Assembly (NCBI GenBank): GCA_028285305.1
Contig: JANQPV010000015.1
Span: 1 to 57,549 of the forward strand
DNA length: 57,549 nt
Origin: Alphaproteobacteria bacterium
Lineage (GTDB): Bacteria; Pseudomonadota; Alphaproteobacteria; SMXP01
Direction of reading: 5' to 3'
In this document: one piece after another, positions 15,861 through 25,203 of the stretch
Layout of the letters: every line of letters begins with the position of its first letter
Numbering within the stretch: position 1 is the stretch's first letter
Notes under the pieces: generated by a model
Databases searched by the model: none
The model's input: the letters and a program-made list of their open reading frames with translations, nothing else
What the model was told of the DNA's origin: nothing
Program-made: the position numbers and the translations under genes

Positions 15861-16697
15861 TTGACCAACGTCGTACTCAAGCCGGACAGCTACCGGCCAA
15901 GCTATACCGATGTTGTAGCTAACTTGGCAGACGAATCTTCTATTCCTTACTACCGCATTTTGGGTCTGCGTGTGGACGCGGTCTCCAAGACCCGAACCAT
16001 CGAACGGGTTCGCCATTGGGCCGAAGAGGCAGAGGCGCGTTATGTTTGTGTGGCGAACGTGCACATGCTCATGGAAGCCTATGACGACGCCGACTTTGCG
16101 GAGATCCTCAGCTTTGCAGATTTGGTGATCCCAGATGGCCGTCCGCTTTCTCTTGGGCTCAGTATCATCTCTAAGACCAAACAGCAGCAAGTCCGCGGTC
16201 CCGACATGATGAAAGAAATCTGTCAAATGGCGGAAGCAGAAGGGATCCCCGTTGGACTTTATGGCGGCAAACCGGAGACGCTCGACACTCTCAAAACGAA
16301 GCTCACCGAGCTTTATCCCTTGCTCGACATTCGTTACTCCGAATCTCCCCCCTTTCGCGAACTGAGCGACCGGGAACATGCGGACACGCTCGAGAAAATC
16401 AATCTGTCAGGCGTAAAGATTTTGTTCGTGGGGCTGGGTTGCCCCAAGCAAGAAAAATGGATGTCGGAAAACTGCAGCAAGACCAACACGGTTATGCTCG
16501 GCGTGGGCGCCGCGTTCGACATTCATGCGGACGAAAAGAAAGAAGCCCCCAAGTGGATGCAAGATTTCGCCCTTGAATGGCTCTTCCGATTGGTCACGGA
16601 ACCAGGTCATGTAGGTCGGCGCTATCTAAAAACGAACCCCCGTTTTCTCTATCTGTTTGGCATGCAATTGCTGGGACTTAAACGCTTTACGAGATAG
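15861..16697 (+). CDS. WecG/TagA/CpsF-family glycosyltransferase
   Basis: A 278-residue GT26-family enzyme that transfers a sugar such as N-acetylmannosamine or its uronic acid to a lipid-linked acceptor on the cytoplasmic face. Family marks are VCVANVHMLMEA, PDGRPLSLGL with the RGPDMMKEIC stretch, and FVGLGCPKQEKWM near residue 195-207, followed by GVGAAFDIHA. I prefer the TTG at 15861 as start because GGGGGGA lies four bases before it; a GTG at 15849 would need translation to begin inside that purine run. The C-terminal EWLFRLVTEPGHVGRRYL is also conserved and probably touches the membrane. It follows the phosphoesterase gene by 38 bases. Confidence 0.9.
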   Translation: MTNVVLKPDSYRPSYTDVVANLADESSIPYYRILGLRVDAVSKTRTIERVRHWAEEAEARYVCVANVHMLMEAYDDADFAEILSFADLVIPDGRPLSLGLSIISKTKQQQVRGPDMMKEICQMAEAEGIPVGLYGGKPETLDTLKTKLTELYPLLDIRYSESPPFRELSDREHADTLEKINLSGVKILFVGLGCPKQEKWMSENCSKTNTVMLGVGAAFDIHADEKKEAPKWMQDFALEWLFRLVTEPGHVGRRYLKTNPRFLYLFGMQLLGLKRFTR

Positions 16698-16775
16698 CTC
16701 TTGTAACGCGCAGCCCCAGCGCATACATCTTTGCTGACGACGTCATCTCCTCGGAAATACTTATCCAATTAATCC

Positions 16776-17249
16776 ATGACTAACGAGACTATCTCTGCGG
16801 CGGCGGCGCTAGCGAGAGAGTTGCATCGCGGGCAATTGACGAAACACGGCCTCGACTATTTCGAAAGCCATATCGAGGGTGTTGTTTCGATGCTGCAGCT
16901 CCTCTTTCCAGACTGTTCCGACGAAATTATCGCAGCCGGATATCTGCACGACGCGCTTGAAGACACGTGGGCAACGCCCCGATCGCTCCGTGACCGAGGC
17001 ATATCTCTTTCGAGCATCGGCTGGGTCAAGGAGGTGACGCGAGACCGTTCGCTCACATATTCGGACTGGATCGAACGACTTAGCAACTCCGGCTCGATTG
17101 AAGCGGTCATAGTCAAATATGCGGACAACCGCTTTAACCGAGCAACGATGTTCCAGCTGACTTTGGACCATGATCGATTGGTAGAACGGTATGATCAGGC
17201 GGGCCGATTGCTCGAGGATCGTTTACGCAGCGAGATGTCTCAGCCGTAG
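16776..17249 (+). CDS. HD-domain phosphohydrolase (SpoT/MESH1-like)
   Basis: A 157-residue single-domain HD protein. The N-terminal AAALARELHRGQLTKHGLDY and His32 are followed by the metal-binding HD pair at 58-59 in GYLHDALEDTW, which resembles the pyrophosphohydrolase half of RelA/SpoT and the small hydrolases MESH1 and Rsh. Such enzymes remove the 3'-pyrophosphate from (p)ppGpp or hydrolyse other nucleotides. There is no synthetase domain. No clear ribosome site lies before the ATG. It faces the end of the convergent beta-helix gene across a 53-base gap. Substrate is not assigned. Confidence 0.82.
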   Translation: MTNETISAAAALARELHRGQLTKHGLDYFESHIEGVVSMLQLLFPDCSDEIIAAGYLHDALEDTWATPRSLRDRGISLSSIGWVKEVTRDRSLTYSDWIERLSNSGSIEAVIVKYADNRFNRATMFQLTLDHDRLVERYDQAGRLLEDRLRSEMSQP

Positions 17250-17302
17250 GACGTGCGCACGCCAGATTGTCTCGCACCGTTCGTCAGCATAGATATCACA
17301 CG

Positions 17303-19555
17303 CTAATCCAACCCCACTGTCGCCGCACAACGATACGTGTTCGGAACGTCAGCAAAAGGGCCCGCGCCCATCAGCGTCCACTCCAAATCCTCAATGCCCA
17401 ATTGCTGGGCCGGCGAGGCATCCGTCAATCTGAAGTCCGACGCTTTGACGTTCCTGAAACCTGGATTTGCAACGATCGACTCTTGATCTCCCGCGTGCGC
17501 AACAACGCCATATTCGGGCATGGCTTTTACACGGTATTTCGACACGTTGTAGAGAAGATTGCGATCAACTCGCGGCTCTCCACCGCGATTGAAATCCCAG
17601 TACGGACCAATGCGCTTCGTGCCATAGACAATGTTCTTGGAGATGCTGATCCGCTCCAGCATACCCGTTTCTTGATCTCGCCAGTCCTGGAGCCTGAGGA
17701 ACTTGCCCCGTTCGGTGTCAAGGATGGCGATATTGTTGGTTATGGTGACGTCATCACCGCCGTGAACGTGCACCCCTCCCCAACCGACACGGCCCATATA
17801 ATTGTGGTTCACCGTCACGCCGCTTGTTGAGTCGTCCAGGTAGATCCCGCTGCTTTGGTATCTTTCCAGCCATTTGCCGTTCTTGTCTGTGGCCAGCCCG
17901 CCGGTGTCGTAGATGAAGTTCTGGCGAATGATCGTTCGCGTATTCTCCGCACTCCGACCCAGCATCTCGATTGCGCCCGTGTCCGAGGTTTGCATGTTTG
18001 TGCGGATCAATCGGTTGAATTCGATAAGATTGTTGGTGTTGGGTGTGTTACCTGCGTCCTTCAAGGAAATCCCATATCTTGAAGCGTTGTAGAACTCATT
18101 ATGGGCGATGACGCTGTCGTGCAGTCCGATTGCCCAAATCCCCGCACCGTCGACTTCAACTTCACCGATCGAAGAGAACATATTTCCCGCAACGTAGAAC
18201 CGCCGACTTCCAGGGTTGAACTGAACTCCCGTTTTGCCCAAGTGCTCCAATCGATTGCCGATGATGGAACTGCTTGTGCTCTCACTGACCTTAACGCCGG
18301 TCCCCACATTCGTGAACGTGTTGTACGCGATGGTTGTTCGGGTCGCATCGGAAAGCTGGATCGCCGACTGATCGTAGGGGACATGGGCGATGGTCAGGCC
18401 CAGGATGGCCACATCCTTTGCCCCCGCTACATCAATGACGGGTCCAAATCGCGGCACAATGACTTCAGAATCTTCCTGAAGGGCCGAGGACGCGACCAAG
18501 AGTTGCGCGCCGCCGGGATCCCAAGCAAAGCCTCCGGACTTATCCAAGAAACTCGGATCATTCAGAATGCGGACGGTCGCTCCGTCTTTTATCGCATAGC
18601 GCGCCGCGTCTTTGAGAACGACGTTGCGTCCCTTGGTTAGTTCCGGGTCGATGGCGGAGAAGTGGTCGGTCCATCGCTTGCGCGCCAGAACCTGGATGAG
18701 GGCCTGATCCGACAGTTCGCTCGGTTTGGGTGCGCCACCCGGCAATTGGAAGCGGTTCTTTTTGCTCCCTTCTTCGCCCGCTTCGCGAACGATATGCCAA
18801 CCGGTCCGCCTGCGATCGGACGATTTCACAGGGGGAGATTGCGCAACGTGCGTGCGGACGCCGTCTATGATGAGGTCGAGGCCAGTGGGCGTACCGAGAT
18901 TTGCTCCCATCACCCCCTTACCCAGGGGTTCCAACTTCTCGATTATTTCCCCGCCGCTGAGGACCGGTGTCTCGCCGGGATAAGCCGCAATGACCAGCTC
19001 GTTGTTTGAACGGTTCAGACGCAGGGGCGCCCCCACAAAATATGTCCCCTCTCGCACAAAAATGAGGCGTATGCGACCTTTCTTGCGTGCGAAGTCGACA
19101 GCGTGACGCAACGTAAAAAAGGGGCCATCATCGGCTTGGTCATTCGGAGATGCAAGCCCGCCTGACCATTCATCACTTCCGTCGGGGGAGACAAAGACAG
19201 CCTTGCCGGAAACGGCGCCCAAAAACGCGCTGGTATCCGTGAAATCGCTGAGCCGGTCCGAGATCGACTTCTTCAGCAGCGCAGAGACTTCGTTGGCGGA
19301 CTTGTCCACTTCGGCCAAGGTGTAACCGTTCCGGGCTTTCTCAATGAAGTCGGCCGAATGAACAATCTTTGTTGAATTGCACTCTGCAGCCGAGCTGAGA
19401 TCGGTTGTGCTCCAAAGTGCGCTGCCCCAGGGTGCCGTCTCTAATGTGTCGTAGGGAGACGTTGCCGCCGCATCGGATCCCGAACCGCTAAGTCCGATCC
19501 ACGCCACTGCGACCAAACCCAAAATACCAGCAACCAGCGGCAACCGATAGTCCAT
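17303..19555 (-). CDS. Exported right-handed parallel beta-helix protein (possible glycan epimerase or lyase)
   Basis: A 750-residue protein with a hydrophobic N-terminal segment at about 6-26 that acts as signal peptide or membrane anchor. From about residue 118 (FVSPDGSDEWSGG) the sequence has repeated beta-helix turns; typical are IAHNEFYNASRYGISLKDAG and SGIYLDDSTSGVTVNHNYM with HVHGGDDVTITNN. This layout is found in polysaccharide lyases and mannuronan C5-epimerases. The catalytic part is clearly paralogous to the C-terminal 600 residues of the protein at 21927-25118. It is the last gene of a four-gene unit with gmd and fcl. I infer action on the fucose-containing glycan or its trimming in the periplasm; the catalytic residues cannot be fixed by eye, and a structural role is possible. 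Confidence 0.78.
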   Translation of the reverse strand: MDYRLPLVAGILGLVAVAWIGLSGSGSDAAATSPYDTLETAPWGSALWSTTDLSSAAECNSTKIVHSADFIEKARNGYTLAEVDKSANEVSALLKKSISDRLSDFTDTSAFLGAVSGKAVFVSPDGSDEWSGGLASPNDQADDGPFFTLRHAVDFARKKGRIRLIFVREGTYFVGAPLRLNRSNNELVIAAYPGETPVLSGGEIIEKLEPLGKGVMGANLGTPTGLDLIIDGVRTHVAQSPPVKSSDRRRTGWHIVREAGEEGSKKNRFQLPGGAPKPSELSDQALIQVLARKRWTDHFSAIDPELTKGRNVVLKDAARYAIKDGATVRILNDPSFLDKSGGFAWDPGGAQLLVASSALQEDSEVIVPRFGPVIDVAGAKDVAILGLTIAHVPYDQSAIQLSDATRTTIAYNTFTNVGTGVKVSESTSSSIIGNRLEHLGKTGVQFNPGSRRFYVAGNMFSSIGEVEVDGAGIWAIGLHDSVIAHNEFYNASRYGISLKDAGNTPNTNNLIEFNRLIRTNMQTSDTGAIEMLGRSAENTRTIIRQNFIYDTGGLATDKNGKWLERYQSSGIYLDDSTSGVTVNHNYMGRVGWGGVHVHGGDDVTITNNIAILDTERGKFLRLQDWRDQETGMLERISISKNIVYGTKRIGPYWDFNRGGEPRVDRNLLYNVSKYRVKAMPEYGVVAHAGDQESIVANPGFRNVKASDFRLTDASPAQQLGIEDLEWTLMGAGPFADVPNTYRCAATVGLD

Positions 19556-19649
19556 ACACCCCTCTTTACAAATGACACCATACTGCTCAGCCCGCAGCGT
19601 CTATGATTCGGGCCTTTGCCGCCAGCTTAACGGTGTTTGGGGCGAGTTC

Positions 19650-20588
19650 TCAACTTTCTTGAGACAGAAACCATTCGTAAGACTGGCTGAGTCCCTGCTC
19701 GAGAGACGTTTTGGGAGTCCAGCCTAAGGAGTTCAGCAGCCGCGTATCCATTAGCTTGCGCGGTGTCCCATCCGGCTTGCTGGTGTCATACACGATTTCG
19801 CCTTCGAACTTCACCGTCTGTTGCACCGTAGAGGCCAAGTCCTTGATGGTGACATCTTGACCGACGCCGACATTCACGTGCGACATATCAGAATAGTGTT
19901 GAGCCAGATGGACCAGAGCGTCTGCGCAGTCATCGGCATACATGAACTCCCGTCTCGGCTTTCCGGTTCCCCACACCGTCACGGTTTCTGCACCGGAAAC
20001 TTTGGCTTCGTGGAATTTGCGGATGAGCGCGGGCACCACGTGACTGGTCTCCAGATTGAAATTATCTCCAATTCCATACAGGTTTGTTGGCATCGCTGAG
20101 ATGAAGTCGCACCCGTGCTGTTTGCGGTAGGCTTGGCACAATTTGATGCCCGCAATTTTGGCAATCGCGTACCACTCATTGGTGGGTTCCAGCGGCCCCG
20201 TCAACAAGGCGTCTTCTGCAATTGGCTGAGGGGCAAGCCGGGGGTAGATGCACGAGGAGCCCAGCATGATCAGTTTTTCAACACCGGCCTGATAGGCGCT
20301 GTGAATGATGTTCAGTTCAATGGCGAGGTTCTCATAAATGAAATCCGCGGGATAAGTATCGTTGGCCAGGATACCACCGACTTTCGCTGCCGCGAGAAAG
20401 ATCACATCGGGCTTCGTATCGGCAATCCAGGCCTCGGTCTCCGACTGGCGAACAAGATCGACCTGGTCCCGGCCGGCGGTCACAACCTCGCAGCCCATTT
20501 CCCCCAAACGCCGGCAGATCGCGCTGCCCACCATACCGCGGTGTCCTGCCACCCAAATCCGCTTTTCTGAAAGGTCAAACTCCACCAT
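19650..20588 (-). CDS. fcl: GDP-L-fucose synthase
   Basis: A 312-residue short-chain dehydrogenase (also called WcaG). It epimerises GDP-4-keto-6-deoxymannose at C3 and C5 and reduces it with NADPH to GDP-L-fucose. The Rossmann motif GHRGMVGSA is at 15-23, GSSCIYP at 110-116, and the catalytic Tyr140 and Lys144 are in WYAIAKIAG. Further family marks are [11 protein letters not shown] and [15 protein letters not shown]. It lies 85 bases after gmd in the same direction, and the two together give the complete route from GDP-mannose to GDP-fucose. Length and motifs are all normal. Confidence 0.95.
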   Translation of the reverse strand: MVEFDLSEKRIWVAGHRGMVGSAICRRLGEMGCEVVTAGRDQVDLVRQSETEAWIADTKPDVIFLAAAKVGGILANDTYPADFIYENLAIELNIIHSAYQAGVEKLIMLGSSCIYPRLAPQPIAEDALLTGPLEPTNEWYAIAKIAGIKLCQAYRKQHGCDFISAMPTNLYGIGDNFNLETSHVVPALIRKFHEAKVSGAETVTVWGTGKPRREFMYADDCADALVHLAQHYSDMSHVNVGVGQDVTIKDLASTVQQTVKFEGEIVYDTSKPDGTPRKLMDTRLLNSLGWTPKTSLEQGLSQSYEWFLSQES

Positions 20589-20673
20589 GGCTCCGATACT
20601 CTATTTGGACCGTCCTGCGGCCGATTGCATAGCGCACACGGCTGAACTCATCAAACGGCCCAGAGGTTCCCGT

Positions 20674-21744
20674 TTAGTCTTCTAAAGATGAGTGGCGTGG
20701 TTGCGAATTCTTCACCTGCTCCAAATCGGATTCGACCATTTCTTCAACAAGTTCAGTGAACGTGGTCTTGTGCTGCCAGCCTAAGACTTTCATGGCTTTG
20801 GCCGGATCGCCCAACAGGTAATCAACTTCGGTAGGACGATAGTACCGCGGATCAATTTTGATCAGAACACGGCCAGATTTAGCATCCACGCCTTCTTCGT
20901 CGATGCCCTCCCCTCGCCATTCTATTTGGTGACCAACATGTCCGAAAGCGATTTCGACGAACTCGCGCACGGAATGGGCTTCGCCTGTCGCTAGTACGAA
21001 GTCGTCCGCTTCCGAATGTTGCAAAATCTGCCACATACCTTCGACATAATCCTTGGCCGAGCCCCAGTCGCGTTTGGCGTCGAGATTGCCGAGATAGAGC
21101 ATCTCCTGCCATCCGGCCTCAATCGCCGCAACCGCGCGGGTGATCTTTCGTGTGACAAATGTTTCACCGCGCGTGGGACCTTCGTGGTTGAAAAGGATAC
21201 CGTTCGACGCGAACATGCCGTACGCTTCTCTGTAATTTACGGTGATCCAGTATGCGTACATTTTGGCAACCGCATAGGGGCTACGCGGATGAAAAAGCGT
21301 ATCCTCATTTTGCGGTGGGGGTGTGCTGCCATAGAGTTCAGATGTGGACGCCTGATAGATCCGCACGTTTTCGGTCATATTCAGTATGCGTATAGCCTCA
21401 AGAAGTCTGAGCGTCCCCAAAGCGTCCGCATTGGCTGTGTATTCGGGCGTCTCAAAACTGACGCGCACATGGCTCTGGGCTGCTAGGTTGTAGATTTCAT
21501 CCGGTTGGGTCTCTTGCACAATTCTAATCAGATTTGTGGCGTCCGTCATATCGCCATAGTGCATGAAGAAGCGTGTTTTGGCCTGGTGCGGATCAACGTA
21601 GATGTGATCGATGCGTTCGGCATTGAAGGACGAAGATCTGCGCTTGATACCGTGAACGACGTATCCTTTTTTCAGAAGCGATTCCGCCAACAATGCTCCG
21701 TCTTGTCCGGTCACGCCCGTGATGAGAGCCACTTTGCCTGCCAT
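20674..21744 (-). CDS. gmd: GDP-mannose 4,6-dehydratase
   Basis: A 356-residue extended short-chain dehydrogenase. It converts GDP-D-mannose to GDP-4-keto-6-deoxy-D-mannose using tightly bound NADP. The dinucleotide motif [14 protein letters not shown] is at 10-23, [14 protein letters not shown] at about 35-48, the STSELYG motif at about 133-139, and catalytic Tyr157/Lys161 in [28 protein letters not shown] and [17 protein letters not shown] are full matches to the family. It is followed by fcl, so the main product is probably GDP-L-fucose; the same intermediate could also feed a perosamine-type aminotransferase. The gene lies between two beta-helix protein genes in one minus-strand unit. Confidence 0.96.
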   Translation of the reverse strand: MAGKVALITGVTGQDGALLAESLLKKGYVVHGIKRRSSSFNAERIDHIYVDPHQAKTRFFMHYGDMTDATNLIRIVQETQPDEIYNLAAQSHVRVSFETPEYTANADALGTLRLLEAIRILNMTENVRIYQASTSELYGSTPPPQNEDTLFHPRSPYAVAKMYAYWITVNYREAYGMFASNGILFNHEGPTRGETFVTRKITRAVAAIEAGWQEMLYLGNLDAKRDWGSAKDYVEGMWQILQHSEADDFVLATGEAHSVREFVEIAFGHVGHQIEWRGEGIDEEGVDAKSGRVLIKIDPRYYRPTEVDYLLGDPAKAMKVLGWQHKTTFTELVEEMVESDLEQVKNSQPRHSSLED

Positions 21745-21876
21745 GAGTACTACCTTTCAACGTCCACCCGGAAGAAACTTGGGTTTGGGAAATTCCAAGA
21801 TCAAAAGCCTTATTCGGCTGAAATCTTAGGGTTAATCCCCATAAAATAGAGTTAAAACGGCGGTGATGTGGCACAA

Positions 21877-21901
21877 GGAAGCAGTGCCGAGCACTGCTTC
21901 C
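21877..21901. terminator. Strong stem-loop downstream of the large beta-helix gene
   Basis: Perfect 11-base stem GGAAGCAGTGC/GCACTGCTTCC with a 3-base loop, 26 bases past the stop of the 1063-residue gene on the minus strand. A short TTGTG rather than a long T-run follows on that strand. It may end or slow transcription before gmd, or protect the 3' end of the upstream message. Confidence 0.5.
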
Positions 21902-21926
21902 ATTGTGGGATCCCCAAGAGAGGCGG

Positions 21927-24900
21927 CTAAACGATATAGTCTTCGAATTCGCTAGCGAGTTTCACACCCAGGATTTCGACGGCATTGAAGTAGTTGGCAC
22001 CGATCTCGGTCTCCAACGGTTTGAACCCTTTGGAGAAGGCCGCACTATTATCCGCCAACGTATAATCCCCAGCAGCTGGATTGTTGAACCGCGGATCGGC
22101 GATAATCGAGTTTCGGTCCCGGTTCGCGTCGCTGCTGACGCTGTACTTGCTCACGTTGAACAAGATGTTGTCGTCAACCTCTGGGTTGCCGCCGCGTTGA
22201 TAGCGAACATAGCTGCCGGACGGCTCCTCGCTGTAGATAATGTTTTGCGTGATCGAGGTATCGTATAGTTTGCCTGTCGGCTGGTTCTTCCAGTCTTGCA
22301 GGAAGACGAAGTCTTCGCTGCCGTCGCGCAAAATACCGATATTGTTGTAGATGTTGACCTCGTCGCCGCCGTGAACATGGATACCGTATCGGCCGACATC
22401 TTTGATGAAGTTGCCGTATATGTCCACGCCGCTGGTGGAATCGTCCAAGTAGATCCCGCTGGACTGATAGCCATACTTCCAGTTTCCATTGGAGTCCGTT
22501 CCCAGCCCGCCAGTGTCTTCGATATAGTTGTGACGGATGATGGAGTTCGTATCGATGGCCGTGCGGCCAAGAAACTCAATGGCACCTGTGTCGGCCGTTT
22601 CCTGGTTGGTGTGCTTGATTGAATTGTATTCAATCACATTGCCAACGTTGGAGGAGTTCCCACTGTCTTTGAACGACACACCGTAACGGCTCACATACGA
22701 AATGTCGTTGTACGAAATGGTGTTATAGGCGGCATTGTTACTGAAGATAGCGCCATAGTGCTTGATAATGTCGCCGACATGGCTGATATCGTTGCCGCTA
22801 ATCACATTGTGATGGGACCCACCAAACATCTCGAATCCGCTGCGGCCCATGCTTTCTAACGTGTTGCCGACAAGATGAGAGTAGTCCGTGCCGGACAGCT
22901 TGACCGCCGCTCCAACATTGGTGAATTCGCTATAAGCTACGGTGATGTCCTTTGAATTTCTGGCATAGATCGCCTCGCCTTCAGACATGCCGTCTTGAAA
23001 GCTGAGGCCGATGAAGCTGATGTCGTTCGCGTTATCGATGCGGACAATTTCGTCCAACCGCGGAACGACGACGCCGTCACTTTCAAATGTATCGCGGTTT
23101 TCCGGTTTCACCAGCAGTTTGCCATCCGATGATCTGTAGGCGAATTCACCTTCGTCACGAATGTGCCTCGGCTCGCCCATAATGCGGTAGGTGCTGCCGT
23201 CTTCAAGGCGAAACTTGCTATCACTTTCCAGGTATACGGTTTTGGAATTGTAATCCACACCGCTGACTTTCGTGATGTGGGTTTCCCATCGGCCGGGTGC
23301 GGCAACCTCGATGTACATGCCCTTTTTGACGTCGCTGGAAGACATGTCGCTGCCGTCATAACGGAAGGAGCTCTTGCTTCCATTGCTTGTCGAACCATCC
23401 GCGATGAGCCACCCGGTGTCATAAGGATCGTTGGGATTCCAATCGCCCGTCTGAGAGACCTTTTGGCGCTCGCCGCCAATGGTGAGGTCAAACTTGGTGG
23501 GCTCGCTAACCTTTGCGGAGTAGATGCCGTTTCCTTCGTAAGAGAAGTCTCTTACGACTTCACCGCCGCTGATCACGGGTTTTTCGCCTGGATAGGCTTC
23601 AAAGGATACACCATTGTCCCGGCCGTCCAGGCGAAGCGTCTCGTCCAGATGGTAGGTCCCTTCGCGAATATAGGTCGTGTCGATGTTTGGATTGTCGCGC
23701 ATCGCATTGCGTGCGGCTTCCAAGGTCGCAAAGGGGCGATCAATCGTGCCTGGATTGTTGTCGCTGCCGTTTGGCGCAACATAAAAGGCAGGGCCAGAGG
23801 GCGGAGCTGCCGGTGTTGCGGGCTGCTGAACTTCTACGGGTTCAGGAGCTGGCGGCTCTTGTACGGGCTCAGGGACTTGGACTTGTGGAGGTGTTTGCTC
23901 GACCGGGGGGCTCTCGACCGCCTCTTCTTGCTTTTGTTCTTCAACAGCCGGCGTTTCAACTTCAGGTGTCTCAACCTTTTCTTCAATTGTGACGGTTTCT
24001 TCCTGAACGGGTTCCTCGGCCGCAGTCTCTTCCGGCTTTTCTTCTTCCTCAGGCTCCGGCTGAGGTTCGGGATCCACGACAGGTTGTTCCGCCTTTTGGG
24101 GCTCTTCCACCTGTACAGGAGGTGGTTCCTGAGCGGGCGCTTCCTCTTCGACTTCTTCGGTCTCCGGCTCTTTGGGCTCGACGATTTCTGCCGGTTCGAC
24201 AATGGCCACAGGCTCGGCCTCTTGCTCTTGAACAAGGGGATTGTTCTCGCTCTCCTGTGGCTGGTTGGGAACCGCATTCTTTTCTGCGTCTTCCTTTTCA
24301 GGCTGAGAGTCCTTTTCTTCAGTGTTCTGGCTCTGCTCGGGCGCTTTTTCAGCTGGCTCATCTACATTTCGAGAACCAAGATTTGCAATCGTGCTGATCC
24401 CTGAGCGGATTAAATTGGCTTCGTCGAACGCATCGATGAGCCGGTCTGCCACTGAACGCACGATGGGAGATGCAATCGGCGGAACGGAAGCCGCAACCGC
24501 TTCTGTGGCGAGATTAGCCACCGGCCGCAGAACATTCGCTTCATCGAGCAATTCCAGGATCTGTTGCGGTGGCGAGTCTTCTTCGTCAACGGTGGTGTCG
24601 ATCGGAACTCCGCTTCCTTGCTCGAGATCTCCTTCGTTTTCCTCATCGACAATGGCCTGTTGTACAGCAAGCGGGCCCTGCTCGTTTTGATCGGCGTCGG
24701 TCAACAGAGACGTCGCGATCTCAAACCCAGTTCCAATCGGATCTTCGATGAAATCTTCGATTGTATCGAACAGCGTATCGCCCTCGTCGGCCAAAGGATC
24801 ATTGTCACGGCGATTCTGCTCGTTTCGGTCGCCGTCAGAGCCGAAAAGCCGGCTAACGACCGGAGACAAGAACGGGCCCACGATCGGAATGTCGGAGACA

Positions 24901-25118
24901 AAACCACCCACAAAACGGGACAGAAACCCGCCGGAATTTTCGCCGCCCTCAGCAACGCTAAATGTACTTTGCGTGCTGGAAAAGTCCGGTTCAATCGGAC
25001 TTGTGTTGCGAAAGAAGGAATCCTCCCGCGAGGACGTCAAAGATTTCAAAGGAGAAGAAATAAATTCCGCTACAGGCCCAAGCAATAGCTTCGAGCCTGC
25101 CCGCAAAATATCGAGCAT
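21927..25118 (-). CDS. Large parallel beta-helix protein with Glu/Pro/Val-rich tether
   Basis: A 1063-residue protein in three parts. Residues 1-250 are unfamiliar, with hydrophobic patches (GGFVSDIPIVGPFLSPVVSRLF at about 70-91 seen in pieces) and acidic stretches but no classical signal peptide. Residues 252-440 are a low-complexity tether made mainly of Glu, Pro, Val and Gln. Residues 444-1063 start with FYVAPNGSDNNPG and are a right-handed parallel beta-helix region with repeated turns such as SGIYLDDSTSGVDIYGNF and HVHGGDEVNIYNN; this part is paralogous to the protein at 17303-19555. I infer a glycan-modifying enzyme (epimerase or lyase) held away from its anchor by a flexible, charged arm. 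Export without a signal peptide could use type I secretion, but no RTX repeats are visible. It leads the unit with gmd, fcl and the second beta-helix gene. Confidence 0.75.
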   Translation of the reverse strand: MLDILRAGSKLLLGPVAEFISSPLKSLTSSREDSFFRNTSPIEPDFSSTQSTFSVAEGGENSGGFLSRFVGGFVSDIPIVGPFLSPVVSRLFGSDGDRNEQNRRDNDPLADEGDTLFDTIEDFIEDPIGTGFEIATSLLTDADQNEQGPLAVQQAIVDEENEGDLEQGSGVPIDTTVDEEDSPPQQILELLDEANVLRPVANLATEAVAASVPPIASPIVRSVADRLIDAFDEANLIRSGISTIANLGSRNVDEPAEKAPEQSQNTEEKDSQPEKEDAEKNAVPNQPQESENNPLVQEQEAEPVAIVEPAEIVEPKEPETEEVEEEAPAQEPPPVQVEEPQKAEQPVVDPEPQPEPEEEEKPEETAAEEPVQEETVTIEEKVETPEVETPAVEEQKQEEAVESPPVEQTPPQVQVPEPVQEPPAPEPVEVQQPATPAAPPSGPAFYVAPNGSDNNPGTIDRPFATLEAARNAMRDNPNIDTTYIREGTYHLDETLRLDGRDNGVSFEAYPGEKPVISGGEVVRDFSYEGNGIYSAKVSEPTKFDLTIGGERQKVSQTGDWNPNDPYDTGWLIADGSTSNGSKSSFRYDGSDMSSSDVKKGMYIEVAAPGRWETHITKVSGVDYNSKTVYLESDSKFRLEDGSTYRIMGEPRHIRDEGEFAYRSSDGKLLVKPENRDTFESDGVVVPRLDEIVRIDNANDISFIGLSFQDGMSEGEAIYARNSKDITVAYSEFTNVGAAVKLSGTDYSHLVGNTLESMGRSGFEMFGGSHHNVISGNDISHVGDIIKHYGAIFSNNAAYNTISYNDISYVSRYGVSFKDSGNSSNVGNVIEYNSIKHTNQETADTGAIEFLGRTAIDTNSIIRHNYIEDTGGLGTDSNGNWKYGYQSSGIYLDDSTSGVDIYGNFIKDVGRYGIHVHGGDEVNIYNNIGILRDGSEDFVFLQDWKNQPTGKLYDTSITQNIIYSEEPSGSYVRYQRGGNPEVDDNILFNVSKYSVSSDANRDRNSIIADPRFNNPAAGDYTLADNSAAFSKGFKPLETEIGANYFNAVEILGVKLASEFEDYIV
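23797..24365 (-). repeat. Low-complexity coding stretch for the Glu/Pro/Val-rich tether
   Basis: About 190 codons, nearly all for Glu, Pro, Val, Gln, Ala and Thr, in irregular short units (VEEP, PEPE, PVQEE). The bias creates a long false open frame on the opposite strand. Such low-complexity segments can vary in length between strains. Confidence 0.7.
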
Positions 25119-25153
25119 GGCAGCACCACTTACCTAACGACTTTACCCACTCG

Positions 25154-25203
25154 TCTGATGCCGCACTGCCCCTTTTATAAGGAATTATCTTTCTGGCGTC
25201 AGA
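25154..25203 (-). promoter_or_regulatory. Candidate promoter and imperfect operator for the beta-helix/gmd/fcl unit
   Basis: On the minus strand CTGACG (25202-25197) and TATAAA (25179-25174) are 17 bases apart, a reasonable sigma-70-type pair, with the start codon at 25118 some 50 bases downstream. TCTGATGCC (25154-25162) and GGCGTCAGA (25195-25203) form an 8-of-9 inverted repeat that brackets the -10 element and covers the -35. This could be a repressor site. Prediction by eye only. Confidence 0.4.

Noticed and set aside
17267-17830. Open frame of 187 codons on the plus strand
   Set aside because: Antisense to the end of the 750-residue beta-helix gene, Arg/His-rich, no start signals.
23163-24404. 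Open frame of 413 codons on the plus strand
   Set aside because: It is antisense to the beta-helix gene and exists because the Glu/Pro-rich tether excludes stop codons on the other strand; it is Leu/Arg/Phe-rich with no start signals.
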